10,030 nt of DNA from Paenibacillaceae bacterium UBA6304 (GTDB lineage: Bacteria > Bacillota > Bacilli > Paenibacillales > Paenibacillaceae): assembly GCA_002439285.1 (NCBI GenBank), contig DJTQ01000073.1:1-10030 (forward strand), read 5' to 3'. Below, one piece after another: positions 1-7,286 of this stretch (positions are counted from its first letter, which is position 1; each line of letters opens with the position of its first letter). The notes under the pieces were generated by a model that worked only from the letters and a program-made list of their open reading frames with translations, was not told the DNA's origin and did not search any database. The position numbers and the translations under genes were made by a program.

Positions 1-72
1 GTTGAAGTAACTGTAGCGGTTGGAGTAACTGAAGTGGCTGAAGTAACCGAAGTGTTTGAAGTAAGTGTAGCG
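1..72. repeat. Degenerate tandem repeat, four 18-base units
   Basis: Four consecutive 18-base units (1-18, 19-36, 37-54, 55-72) align without gaps. Each unit divides into two 9-base halves resembling NYTGAAGTR, such as GTTGAAGTA and ACTGAAGTG. Frame 1 is open from the window edge through the repeat to a TAA at 127-129 and would read as a six-residue V/E/T-rich repeat (VEVTVA, VGVTEV, AEVTEV, FEVSVA). This could therefore be the tail of a truncated upstream gene. A non-coding minisatellite is equally possible, because a 9-base repeat of similar style occurs in the non-coding DNA at 9129-9252. The array is cut by the window edge, so its full length is unknown. Confidence 0.8.
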
Positions 73-111
73 GCAAAGGCCGCATGGGACGCATTAATTT
101 CGCGAAGGCGT

Positions 112-141
112 TTGTTTTCATGTCTTTAATGGCAGTATAAT
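112..141 (+). promoter_or_regulatory. Candidate sigma-A promoter of the alcohol dehydrogenase gene
   Basis: A perfect TATAAT lies at 136-141, with TTGTTT at 112-117 separated by 18 bases. The -10 matches consensus fully and the -35 only in its TTG. A short palindrome, GATG-TGTT-CATC (149-160), sits just downstream where a regulator could bind, but it matches no operator I know. I saw no clear Rex or CcpA operator. Confidence 0.5.
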
Positions 142-189
142 CAAAGGTGATGTGTTCATCTTATTTTAAGAATCAGGAGGGAACGAGGA

Positions 190-1353
190 ATGGATCGTTT
201 TCAATTTCATAATCCAACTAAGCTGATTTTCGGGAAGGATCAATTGCAAGCATTAAAACAAGAGGTGCCCCGTTTCGGGCGTAAGGTGTTGCTCGTCTAT
301 GGCGGTGGCAGCATCAAACGTAGTGGGCTCTACGACCGAGTGACGGCAATTTTGAAAGAAATCGGAGCAGAGGTTACTGAGCTGTCCGGCGTGGAACCGA
401 ATCCGCGTTTGTCCACGGTGCATCGCGGCGTTGAGTTGTGCAAAACGCAAGGCATTGAGCTTGTGCTTGCCGTCGGAGGCGGGAGCGTGCTTGACTGCTC
501 GAAGGCCATTGCTGTCGGCGCCAAGTATGACGGCGATATGTGGGATTTTGCAGAGCGGAAAGCCGCCCCGAAAGACGCGCTTCCGCTGGGGACCGTGCTG
601 ACCATGGCGGCAACGGGTTCAGAAATGAATGGCAGCTCGGTTATTTCCAATCAAGATACGCAAGAGAAGCTGGGCTGGGGCAGTAAATTCGCCTATCCTG
701 TGTTTTCGATTCTTGAGCCGGAGAACACGGTATCCTTGCCGAAGGACCAAACTGTATACGGCATGGTCGACATCATGTCGCATGTGTTCGAACATTATTT
801 TCATAAAGAAACCAACACCCCTGTACAAGACGGATTTTGTGAAACCATACTTCGTACGGTGATTGAAACGGCACCTAAACTGATCGCTGATCTTGAAAAT
901 ACGGTATACCGCGAAACGATTCTTTATTGTGGTACGATGGCATTGAACGGCGTTTTAAATATGGGGCTGTCCGGTGACTGGGCGACCCATAACATCGAGC
1001 ATGCGGTTTCAGCGGTACACGATATCCCCCATGGTGGCGGACTTGCTATCCTGTTCCCGAACTGGATGAAGCATGTCATGGATCATGATATTGCCCGGTT
1101 CAAACGGTTGGCCGTCAACGTATTCGATGTGAATCCGGAAGGTAAAAGCGATCAGGCAATTGCCGCGGAAGGTATCGAAGCTCTCCGGGCATTCTGGAAT
1201 TCTATCGGTGCGCCGAGCCGACTTGCTGATTATGACATCGATGGAAGCAGCTTGGATATTATGGCCGATAAGGCGGTTCGTTTCGGATCATTCGGTAATT
1301 TTGCCCTGCTTGATAAGCAGGATGTCTTGAATATTTATAAGAGTTCGTTATAA
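190..1353 (+). CDS. yugJ: Iron-containing alcohol dehydrogenase, YugJ-like (NAD(P)H-dependent butanol dehydrogenase type)
   Basis: This is a soluble cytoplasmic group III alcohol dehydrogenase of 387 residues, the usual length, and it resembles B. subtilis YugJ along its whole length. Members reduce aldehydes to alcohols with NADH or NADPH, so a role in fermentation or aldehyde detoxification is likely; the actual substrate cannot be read from sequence. The N-terminal half is the nucleotide-binding domain, with GGGS at 38-41 and a second glycine-rich motif, [12 protein letters not shown], at 94-105. The C-terminal helical domain carries the metal ligands Asp194, His198, His267 and His281, in the spacing known from E. 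coli YqhD, plus the conserved His271. AGGAGG at 175-180 lies 9 bases before the ATG, which settles the start. The gene has its own candidate promoter and a strong terminator, so it appears monocistronic. Family assignment is firm; the yugJ name is by resemblance, since related paralogs such as yugK exist. Confidence 0.93.
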   Translation: MDRFQFHNPTKLIFGKDQLQALKQEVPRFGRKVLLVYGGGSIKRSGLYDRVTAILKEIGAEVTELSGVEPNPRLSTVHRGVELCKTQGIELVLAVGGGSVLDCSKAIAVGAKYDGDMWDFAERKAAPKDALPLGTVLTMAATGSEMNGSSVISNQDTQEKLGWGSKFAYPVFSILEPENTVSLPKDQTVYGMVDIMSHVFEHYFHKETNTPVQDGFCETILRTVIETAPKLIADLENTVYRETILYCGTMALNGVLNMGLSGDWATHNIEHAVSAVHDIPHGGGLAILFPNWMKHVMDHDIARFKRLAVNVFDVNPEGKSDQAIAAEGIEALRAFWNSIGAPSRLADYDIDGSSLDIMADKAVRFGSFGNFALLDKQDVLNIYKSSL

Positions 1354-1368
1354 GGCTTATTCGACATT

Positions 1369-1403
1369 AAACCTCTCTTTTTTGGACAAAGAGAGGTTTT
1401 TTT
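1369..1403 (+). terminator. Rho-independent terminator after the alcohol dehydrogenase gene
   Basis: A perfect 12-base-pair stem (1369-1380 with 1388-1399) has a 7-base loop and is followed by a T run to 1403. Its A-rich 5' foot could give some termination from the other strand as well. It separates yugJ from the yuaF-floT operon, which must then have its own promoter. Confidence 0.95.
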
Positions 1404-1425
1404 CTGTCCAAAGCAGGGAAATTAT

Positions 1426-1451
1426 TGAAACAATGGAGAAGTATTAACGTA
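1426..1451 (+). promoter_or_regulatory. Sigma-W-type promoter of the yuaF-floT operon
   Basis: TGAAAC (1426-1431) and CGTA (1448-1451) are separated by 16 bases. This is the -35/-10 arrangement of the extracytoplasmic-function sigma factor SigW in Bacillus. It lies in the 97-base gap between the yugJ terminator and the yuaF start, with transcription expected to begin near 1458. In B. subtilis the yuaF-floT operon belongs to the SigW envelope-stress regulon, so the match is expected on biological grounds too. I have not excluded another ECF sigma factor with a similar -35. Confidence 0.8.
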
Positions 1452-1499
1452 ACAATTACATATAGTGAAAGATTGAAGCAGAAAGGGAGGGGGGACGGT

Positions 1500-2042
1500 T
1501 TGGAGGTTTTGTTCTGGAGCTGTTTTGCAGGCGGCGCGTTGTTCGCATTGGTCAGTGCTATTTTGGGAGACGTCGTCGGGAGCTGGCTGGACGGGATATT
1601 TGACGCCTTCGCGGTGGATTTCTTGAAGCCGGTAGTGACGGCATCCGCAATTACCACGTTTGGGGGTGCCGGGATATTGCTAATTCGTTACACTCATCTG
1701 GGCTCTTTCGCTGTGATAATACTGGCGATTCTGATTTCGCTCAGCTTCTCGGCGCTTATCTATTTTGCCTATGTGAAGCCGATGGAGAACAGCGAGAATT
1801 CAATCGGCTATTCCCATTCCGAACTTCCCGGTAAGATCGGTGAGGTAACCGTGCCGATTCCCTCTAAAGGCTTTGGGGAAATCATGGTCAAATTTGTCGC
1901 CGGCAATACGTTACATACGGCCGCAAGTTGGGACCGGCGGGATATTCCCGCCGGAGCGCTGGTTGTGATCGTGGATTCCAAGGATGGCGTCGTTCATGTA
2001 ACCGAGCTTTACGAAACCGAACTAAAAAAGGAGATGGTGTAA
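1500..2042 (+). CDS. yuaF: NfeD-like membrane protein, flotillin partner (YuaF type)
   Basis: This is a 180-residue membrane protein of the short NfeD family, close in length to B. subtilis YuaF. Three hydrophobic segments lie at about residues 3-23, 45-62 and 68-91. A soluble C-terminal region (about 105-172) rich in short beta strands fits the OB-fold typical of NfeD proteins. The TTG at 1500 is chosen as start because a strong purine-rich site (GGGAGG, around 1485-1494) lies just before it. An in-frame TTG at 1425 has no ribosome binding site and overlaps the promoter -35, so it should not be in the transcript. The stop codon directly abuts the floT start. In Bacillus, YuaF associates with flotillin in membrane microdomains; its biochemical role is poorly defined. 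Assignment rests on topology, the C-terminal domain and the neighbouring flotillin gene. Confidence 0.85.
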   Translation: MEVLFWSCFAGGALFALVSAILGDVVGSWLDGIFDAFAVDFLKPVVTASAITTFGGAGILLIRYTHLGSFAVIILAILISLSFSALIYFAYVKPMENSENSIGYSHSELPGKIGEVTVPIPSKGFGEIMVKFVAGNTLHTAASWDRRDIPAGALVVIVDSKDGVVHVTELYETELKKEMV

Positions 2043-3584
2043 TTGTTGGAAGCGGTACCTGATTTCTTACTCATTCCTATCGTTGTAATTGCTGTTATTA
2101 TTGTGCTGGGTCTAGCGTTCTGGACGCGCTATAAAACGGTGAGTCCGGATGAAGCGATGATCGTGACAGGTTCTTTTCTTGGAAGCCGCAATATATCTGA
2201 TGATGAATCGGGACGCAAGATCAAGATCGTCCGCGGGGGCGGCGCCTTTATCTGGCCGATATTCCAGAAGGCCGAGTTCATGTCTTTACTGTCTCACAAA
2301 CTGGATGTTATGACACCGGAGGTATATACCGAGCAAGGGGTTCCCGTTTCGGCGGATGGTGTAGCAATCATTAAAGTGGGCAGTTCGGTAGAGGATGTGG
2401 CGACAGCGGCGGAACAATTCATGGGTAAGCCGATCGAGTCACTGAAAGGCGAAGCGCAAGAAGTGCTTGAAGGCCATTTGCGTTCTATACTCGGCTCCAT
2501 GACGGTAGAGGAAGTGTACCGGAACCGTGACAAGTTTGCCCAAGAGGTTCAAGGTGTTGCGGCGCGGGATTTGAAAAAAATGGGGCTGCAGATTGTTTCC
2601 TTCACTATTAAAGACGTCCGCGACAAACACGGTTATCTGGAAGCGCTAGGGAAGCCGCGGATTGCGGCGGTTAAGCGGGATGCTGATATTGCTGAGGCGG
2701 AAGCGCTACGGGATTCGCGGATCCAAAAAGCGCTGGCCGAGGAATCGGGTCAGAAGGCGGAACTTTTGCGGGATACGAATATCGCGGAAGCTTCCAAGGA
2801 GAAGGAACTGAAGGTAGCCTCCTTTAAGAAAGAACAGGATACCGCCAAAGCAGAGGCGGATCAGGCTTACCACATTCAGGAGGCACGGGCCAAGCAGACG
2901 ATGGTTGAGGAGCAAATGAAGGTTGAACTGGTCCGTAAAGAGCGGGAAATCGATTTGCAGGATAAAGAAATTATGGTCCGCCAGAAACAATATGACGCTG
3001 AAGTGAAGAAGAAAGCGGATGCCGACCGATACGCGGTAGAACAGGCGGCGGAGGCGGACAAAGCCCGTAAAATGCGTGAAGCCGATGCGGTTCAGTATTC
3101 TATCGAGACTCAAGCAAGAGCATCCGCCGAACAAAAACGGCTGGAAGGCCTAGCAATCGCCGATGCCGAACGGGCCAAAGGGACGGCGGATGCGGAGATC
3201 ATCCGGTTAAGGGGTCTTGCGGAGGCGGAGGCTAAGGAAAAGCTGGCTGAAGCCTTCCAGAAATTCGGCGAGGCCGCTATTCTGGATATCGTCGTGAAAA
3301 TGCTGCCTGACCTGGCCGGAAAAATCGCGGCTCCGATTTCATCGATCGACAAGCTTACAGTGGTGGATACCGGAAAAGGAGAAGGGGCCGCCCGGGTCAG
3401 CAATTATGTGACAGAGCTGATGGCGACCGCCCCGGAAATGTTGAAGAATGTATCAGGCATCGAATTGGATCAGCTTATCAAAGGTTTAACAAAGGGCAAA
3501 ATCTCGGTTCCTGCGCCTGAATCTTCCCCGGCAGCCAAAGCTTCCGTGCTGCTTGAAAGTGCGGTTTCACAGGAAACTCCATAA
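2043..3584 (+). CDS. floT: Flotillin (SPFH-domain membrane microdomain scaffold)
   Basis: This 513-residue protein is close in length to B. subtilis FloT (YuaG). Flotillins sit on the inner face of the membrane, oligomerise, and organise lipid and protein microdomains that influence fluidity, secretion and signalling. A hydrophobic segment at residues 9-27 anchors the N-terminus. The SPFH/band-7 domain follows at about 30-210. A long charged region rich in Glu, Ala and Lys (about 212-390) is the flotillin coiled coil, with repeated EA-type motifs such as AEAEA. The C-terminal ~120 residues are less charged, including a hydrophobic stretch near ILDIVVKMLPDLAGK. The TTG at 2043 is preferred over the adjacent TTG at 2046 because AAGGAG at 2028-2033 is 9 bases from the first. 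Direct abutment with yuaF suggests translational coupling. Pairing with a YuaF-like gene and the SigW-type promoter favour FloT over the paralog FloA. No yuaI-like third gene follows. Confidence 0.93.
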   Translation: MLEAVPDFLLIPIVVIAVIIVLGLAFWTRYKTVSPDEAMIVTGSFLGSRNISDDESGRKIKIVRGGGAFIWPIFQKAEFMSLLSHKLDVMTPEVYTEQGVPVSADGVAIIKVGSSVEDVATAAEQFMGKPIESLKGEAQEVLEGHLRSILGSMTVEEVYRNRDKFAQEVQGVAARDLKKMGLQIVSFTIKDVRDKHGYLEALGKPRIAAVKRDADIAEAEALRDSRIQKALAEESGQKAELLRDTNIAEASKEKELKVASFKKEQDTAKAEADQAYHIQEARAKQTMVEEQMKVELVRKEREIDLQDKEIMVRQKQYDAEVKKKADADRYAVEQAAEADKARKMREADAVQYSIETQARASAEQKRLEGLAIADAERAKGTADAEIIRLRGLAEAEAKEKLAEAFQKFGEAAILDIVVKMLPDLAGKIAAPISSIDKLTVVDTGKGEGAARVSNYVTELMATAPEMLKNVSGIELDQLIKGLTKGKISVPAPESSPAAKASVLLESAVSQETP

Positions 3585-3613
3585 TCCCGACCGTATGCGC
3601 GAGATTAATAATA

Positions 3614-3643
3614 AAACATCCCTCTATCCGGAGGGATGTTTTT
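3614..3643 (+). terminator. Rho-independent terminator of the yuaF-floT operon
   Basis: A perfect 11-base-pair stem (3614-3624 with 3631-3641) has a 6-base loop, and its 3' arm runs into a short T run ending at 3643. It lies 30 bases after the floT stop codon and isolates the operon from glcT. Confidence 0.93.
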
Positions 3644-3684
3644 CTATAATCGGGGGATGCTTTTGTATTATTTGAGGTTTATGT

Positions 3685-3714
3685 ATGGCAAGTAGAACGG
3701 ACGTGGATTATAAT
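3685..3714 (+). promoter_or_regulatory. Candidate sigma-A promoter of glcT
   Basis: TATAAT at 3709-3714 matches consensus fully. ATGGCA at 3685-3690, 18 bases upstream, matches the -35 consensus in four of six positions. Transcription would start near 3721, about 50 bases before the GTG start. No RAT-like element or terminator is visible in this short leader, so glcT itself does not look antiterminator-controlled. Confidence 0.6.
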
Positions 3715-3769
3715 AGGGTGCGTAAGCGTTCCGGAGAACAGAATAATGCAGTTTAAATGAGGTGCAATT

Positions 3770-4615
3770 GTGAATAGCCTTCAAGTGGCCAAAGTGTTGA
3801 ATAACAACGTCATCATTGCCCATCATCCCGAACATGGCGAAGTCGTCGTGATCGGTAAAGGCATTGGTTTTAACCGGAAAACAAGCGATACTATTCCTCT
3901 CGAATCAGTAGAAAAGATGTTCATTCTGACCAACCAGCACGAACAGGAACAGTACAAACAACTCGTTCCGCAAGTGGATGAGCAATTGATCGAGATTATC
4001 GGCGAGATCATTATGTATATTTCAAGGAAAACACAAACCGAGCTGAATGAGCATATACATATCGCGCTCACGGATCACCTCGCTTTTGCCATCAAAAGAG
4101 CGGAACAGGATCTCGCTTTCCACAATCCGTTCCTGTATGAAACGAAGGAAATCTACCCTGTCGAATATGAATTGGCAGAATACGCGATCAAGTTGATTCA
4201 TCAGAAATTGGGAGTTGATTTGGGGGAAGATGAAATTGGATTTGTAGCCCTTCATATCAACAGCGCGATGACGAATCGGCATATCAGCGAAGTGCGTGGG
4301 CATGCTCAATTAATCGCGGATCTGGTCTCTACCATTGAGGAAGAACTGAAGTTCACGGTTTTGCGGAATTCATTGGACTATTCCCGTCTTCTTACGCATT
4401 TGCGGTTTGCGATTGAACGTATCCGCCGTGGTGAGCAAGTCGGTGAAGTGGAGAAGCTGGATACTTTGTTGAAACAGGAATATCCCTTGCTTTATTCCCT
4501 TGCCGGGAAACTTACGATGATTATGGAAAAACGCTTGAACAAACCTGTTTACCCGGCTGAGGTCAGTTATTTGACGATGCATCTGCACCGGGTGGCTCCT
4601 CCTAGTATTCAGTGA
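3770..4615 (+). CDS. glcT: BglG/SacY-family transcriptional antiterminator GlcT
   Basis: This 281-residue cytoplasmic RNA-binding regulator controls the glucose phosphotransferase genes. It has an N-terminal CAT RNA-binding domain (about residues 1-60) and two PTS regulation domains (PRD1 about 65-170, PRD2 about 175-280). Candidate phosphorylation histidines sit in the expected places: His103 (TDHLAFAI) and His162 (ALHINSA) in PRD1, and His210 (THLRFAIERI) and His271/His273 (TMHLHRV) in PRD2. In the family, the glucose permease phosphorylates one PRD and inactivates the protein when glucose is absent. The GTG start has a nearby GAGGTG (3759-3764) as ribosome binding site. The gene lies just upstream of a ptsG leader containing a matching RAT element, which supports GlcT over the related LicT, SacT or SacY. 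All expected domains are present. Confidence 0.94.
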   Translation: MNSLQVAKVLNNNVIIAHHPEHGEVVVIGKGIGFNRKTSDTIPLESVEKMFILTNQHEQEQYKQLVPQVDEQLIEIIGEIIMYISRKTQTELNEHIHIALTDHLAFAIKRAEQDLAFHNPFLYETKEIYPVEYELAEYAIKLIHQKLGVDLGEDEIGFVALHINSAMTNRHISEVRGHAQLIADLVSTIEEELKFTVLRNSLDYSRLLTHLRFAIERIRRGEQVGEVEKLDTLLKQEYPLLYSLAGKLTMIMEKRLNKPVYPAEVSYLTMHLHRVAPPSIQ

Positions 4616-4621
4616 CATGAC

Positions 4622-4650
4622 TTGCGCTTGTTAGGCAGGTTTGTTATAAT
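4622..4650 (+). promoter_or_regulatory. ptsG promoter with extended -10
   Basis: TATAAT at 4645-4650 is preceded by TGT (4642-4644), giving an extended -10. TTGCGC at 4622-4627 sits at the ideal 17-base spacing. It begins only 7 bases after the glcT stop. A start near 4657 would give a leader of about 187 bases, long enough to hold the RAT and terminator. No clear CcpA site is visible around it. Confidence 0.8.
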
Positions 4651-4679
4651 CTTTGAGATGAACAACAATATATATCACA

Positions 4680-4709
4680 ATGTGTGACTGATTCGATCAG
4701 GCATGAGTT
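4680..4709 (+). promoter_or_regulatory. RAT: RNA binding site for GlcT in the ptsG leader
   Basis: This 30-base stretch closely resembles the ribonucleic antiterminator element of ptsG leaders as I know it. Its core contains CTGAT-TCG-ATCAG (4688-4700), a 5-base-pair stem with a 3-base loop, followed by GCATGAG. Its last nine bases (4701-4709) are also the start of the 5' arm of the downstream terminator, so the two structures exclude each other. GlcT bound here would stabilise the antiterminator and allow transcription into ptsG. Confidence 0.85.
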
Positions 4710-4802
4710 GATAAAAGCTTTTGATTGTATCGCCGGTTTACGGGGTATTATAACCGTAAATAAGGACGTACAGTTGGAAACTTTATTGGCTCATGCTTTT
4801 TT
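4701..4802 (+). terminator. Regulated leader terminator of ptsG, overlapping the RAT
   Basis: The arms GCATGAGTTGATAAA (4701-4715) and TTTATTGGCTCATGC (4782-4796) form a 15-pair stem, with 12 Watson-Crick and three G-U pairs, followed by six T residues (4797-4802). The arms are 66 bases apart. The intervening loop contains its own 7-pair hairpin, TTTACGG (4737-4743) with CCGTAAA (4754-4760). The 5' arm shares bases with the RAT, as expected for GlcT-controlled antitermination. The wide separation of the arms is unusual for a simple terminator, though the inner hairpin would bring them together. Confidence 0.85.
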
Positions 4803-4843
4803 GTTGTTTAAGTACTTCAAAGATTCTGCGTAGGAGGATGTTT

Positions 4844-6919
4844 ATGTTCAAGAGGTTATTCGGCGTCTTACAGAGAGTCGGTAAAGCGCTAATGTTACCT
4901 GTGGCACTGCTGCCTGCAGCCGGTCTGCTTCTTGGGATCGGGAATATGCTGGTTAGCCCCGAGTTCCTTGATCTCGTGCCGGTTCTGGATAACCAAACAG
5001 TGCACGCTATCGCGACTGTAATGATGAATGCAGGGCAAATCGTCTTTACGAACTTGGCTTTGCTATTTGCAGTCGGCGTAGCGGTCGGCTTAGCCGGAGG
5101 CGAGGGCGTAGCAGGTCTGGCTGCGATTATCGGTTACCTCGTCATGAATGTGACGATGGGTTCGGTGCTCGGCGTCGTTCCGTCCATGATCGGTACGGAT
5201 CCCGCGTATGCAAACGTACTGGGGATTCCAACGTTGGCAACCGGTGTGTTCGGCGGGATTATCGTCGGTATATTAGCGGCTAGTATGTACAACCGTTTTT
5301 TCAAAATCGAGTTGCCGTCTTATTTAGGTTTCTTTGCAGGTAAACGATTTGTTCCGATTATGACAGCTGCAACTTCGGTTATTCTCGGTTTGCTGATGGT
5401 GGTGATCTGGCCGCCGATACAGACCGGCCTTAATTCGGTTTCCCACTTTATGCTGGAGCAGAATCGGACGTTGTCCGCATTCATCTTCGGGACCGTGGAG
5501 CGGGCGCTGATACCATTCGGTCTCCATCATATTTTCTATTCACCGTTCTGGTTCGAATTCGGAGAGTATGTAAACAGTGCAGGACAACTGGTTCGTGGCG
5601 ATCAGCAGATTTTTATGGCCCAACTACGCGATGGCGAACCGTTTACTGCAGGTACGTTTATGACAGGAAAATTCCCGTTCATGATGTTCGGTCTGCCGGC
5701 TGCGGCACTTGCTATCTATCACGAGGCCAAGCCCCAGCATAAAAAGTATGTGGCGGGTATTATGGGTTCTGCGGCATTGACTTCGTTTTTGACGGGGATC
5801 ACGGAACCGCTTGAATTCTCGTTCCTGTTCGTGGCACCAGTACTTTTTGCCGTACACTGTGTGTTTGCGGGTTTATCCTTTATGACCATGCAAATTCTCC
5901 AGGTCAAAATCGGGATGACATTTTCCGGCGGATTGATCGACTATCTGATCTTTGGGGTTATTCCGGGACGCACCCCATGGTGGTATGTAATCATCGTCGG
6001 TTTAATTCTCGCCGTAATTTACTACTTCGGCTTCCGGTTTGTAATCCGAAAATTTAATTTGAAAACGCCAGGGCGTGACGACGCAGCGACGGATGATGAG
6101 AATGACTCCAATCCAGGGAAAAGCGTAACACAGGATGAGCTTCCCCATAATATATTGACCGCACTTGGCGGCGGGGCGAACATCGCTCATCTGGATGCCT
6201 GCATTACCCGTTTGCGGGTGGAAGTCAAGGACAAAGGCAACGTCGATAAAGACCGCCTTAAGAAGCTTGGCGCTTCCGGCGTATTGGAAGTAGGTAACAA
6301 CATCCAGGCTATTTTCGGGACTCGTTCGGATACGATCAAATCCCAGATTGCGGACATCATGAGCGGCAAGACGCCGAAGATTGAAGCAAAGCCGGATGCA
6401 CCTGCCGTGGAACAAAAACCAGCCGTTGTAGAGCAGGAAGCTGCTAAGGACGGAGATGCGATCATTCAGGAGGATATCGTGATGCCGGTAAACGGCGAGC
6501 TTATGGATATCACCCAAGTTCCTGACCCCGTATTTTCCGAAAAAATGACCGGTGACGGTTTTGCGGTTCTGCCTCATGATGGAACGATTTGTTCTCCGGT
6601 TTATGGTAAAGTATTCAACGTATTCCCGAGTAAGCATGCCGTGGGGATCATGTCCGACGGCGGCAAAGAAGTGCTCGTGCATATCGGAGTAAACACGGTC
6701 AAACTGAAGGGCCAAGGATTTAATGTCCTTGTCAATGAAGGAGATTTGGTCTCTGCAGGGCAACCGATTATGGAAGTAGACCTTGAATATGTGAAAGAGC
6801 ATGCTCCTTCCATCATTTCGCCGATTATTTTCTCCAATCTTCCGGAAGGCTCGGCTGTAACGTTGAACAAATCCGGTAAGCTGAAAAAGGGCGAAGAGGA
6901 TATTATAACGATCCGCTAG
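4844..6919 (+). CDS. ptsG: PTS glucose-specific permease EIICBA
   Basis: This 691-residue inner-membrane transporter imports glucose and phosphorylates it to glucose 6-phosphate. The domain order is EIIC (about 1-403, multiple membrane segments, with the PTS signature GITEP at 318-322), EIIB (about 431-510) and EIIA (about 543-690). The EIIB phospho-cysteine is Cys453 (LDACITRLRVEV). In EIIA the phospho-histidine is His613 (VLVHIGVNTVKLKG), with its partner His598 (SKHAV). Two hydrophilic linkers join the domains: about 404-430, rich in Asp and Asn, and about 512-542, rich in Ala, Pro, Glu and Lys. The ATG at 4844 is chosen because AGGAGG (4832-4837) lies 6 bases upstream; an ATG at 4838 abuts that site too closely. 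The length is near the 699 residues of B. subtilis PtsG, and no essential residue is missing. Glucose specificity is inferred from GlcT, the RAT and the three-domain fusion. Confidence 0.95.
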   Translation: MFKRLFGVLQRVGKALMLPVALLPAAGLLLGIGNMLVSPEFLDLVPVLDNQTVHAIATVMMNAGQIVFTNLALLFAVGVAVGLAGGEGVAGLAAIIGYLVMNVTMGSVLGVVPSMIGTDPAYANVLGIPTLATGVFGGIIVGILAASMYNRFFKIELPSYLGFFAGKRFVPIMTAATSVILGLLMVVIWPPIQTGLNSVSHFMLEQNRTLSAFIFGTVERALIPFGLHHIFYSPFWFEFGEYVNSAGQLVRGDQQIFMAQLRDGEPFTAGTFMTGKFPFMMFGLPAAALAIYHEAKPQHKKYVAGIMGSAALTSFLTGITEPLEFSFLFVAPVLFAVHCVFAGLSFMTMQILQVKIGMTFSGGLIDYLIFGVIPGRTPWWYVIIVGLILAVIYYFGFRFVIRKFNLKTPGRDDAATDDENDSNPGKSVTQDELPHNILTALGGGANIAHLDACITRLRVEVKDKGNVDKDRLKKLGASGVLEVGNNIQAIFGTRSDTIKSQIADIMSGKTPKIEAKPDAPAVEQKPAVVEQEAAKDGDAIIQEDIVMPVNGELMDITQVPDPVFSEKMTGDGFAVLPHDGTICSPVYGKVFNVFPSKHAVGIMSDGGKEVLVHIGVNTVKLKGQGFNVLVNEGDLVSAGQPIMEVDLEYVKEHAPSIISPIIFSNLPEGSAVTLNKSGKLKKGEEDIITIR

Positions 6920-6939
6920 AACTGGGATAGAGACAGATA

Positions 6940-6969
6940 TTGGATTTGGTTATGACAATCCCTTAAAAT
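6940..6969 (+). promoter_or_regulatory. Weak candidate promoter ahead of ptsH
   Basis: TTGGAT (6940-6945) and TAAAAT (6964-6969) are 18 bases apart in the 91-base gap between ptsG and ptsH. A separate promoter for ptsHI is known in B. subtilis, which makes it plausible. The -35 matches only three positions. No terminator lies between ptsG and ptsH, so read-through from the ptsG promoter should also occur. Confidence 0.35.
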
Positions 6970-7010
6970 AAAAGGGAGAATTCCTAATAAGAAAGTGAGA
7001 TGTATTTAAA

Positions 7011-7286
7011 ATGGAGAAAAATTTCAGAATTACAGATGAAGACGGTATCCATGCACGTCCGGCAACAGCTTTGGTCAATACCGCTAATAAATTTAAAGAT
7101 GCTGAAGCCTTTGCAGAGGCAAACGGTAAAAAAGTAACACTTAAATCGATTTTGGGCGTTCTTTCCCTCGGTTTGGAAAAAGGGGATGCGATCAAACTGA
7201 TCGTAGAAGGCGATAGTGCGGCGGATGCTATTCAAGCGCTCACGGATGTGATGATTAACGAAGGGTTAGGCGAAGTGAATGCTTAA
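7011..7286 (+). CDS. ptsH: Phosphocarrier protein HPr
   Basis: This 91-residue cytoplasmic protein carries phosphate from enzyme I to the sugar permeases. The phospho-histidine is His14 in [10 protein letters not shown]. The regulatory serine is Ser46 in [15 protein letters not shown]; in Gram-positive bacteria HPr kinase phosphorylates it so that HPr can act with CcpA in carbon catabolite repression. HPr proteins usually number the histidine as 15. Here the N-terminus is one residue shorter and one residue is added between the two sites, so the serine remains 46. The ribosome binding site is weak (AAGTGAG, 6993-6999, 11 bases from ATG), which is odd for a protein normally made in large amounts. 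The gene overlaps ptsI by 8 bases. Confidence 0.96.
   Translation: MEKNFRITDEDGIHARPATALVNTANKFKDAEAFAEANGKKVTLKSILGVLSLGLEKGDAIKLIVEGDSAADAIQALTDVMINEGLGEVNA

Noticed and set aside
1425..1499. 25-codon extension of the YuaF-like protein
   Set aside because: The TTG overlaps the promoter -35 and lacks a ribosome binding site.
4793..4843. 17-codon N-terminal extension of PtsG
   Set aside because: It would start inside the 3' arm of the leader terminator and has no ribosome binding site, while AGGAGG 6 bases before ATG 4844 fits well.
6002..6802. 266-codon open frame on the - strand opposite the EIIB/EIIA part of ptsG
   Set aside because: Shadow of ptsG; no recognisable domain and no independent promoter or terminator.
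6960..6976. CCCTT/AAGGG hairpin between ptsG and ptsH as a terminator
   Set aside because: Only 5 base pairs and no T run follows, so it should not stop transcription.
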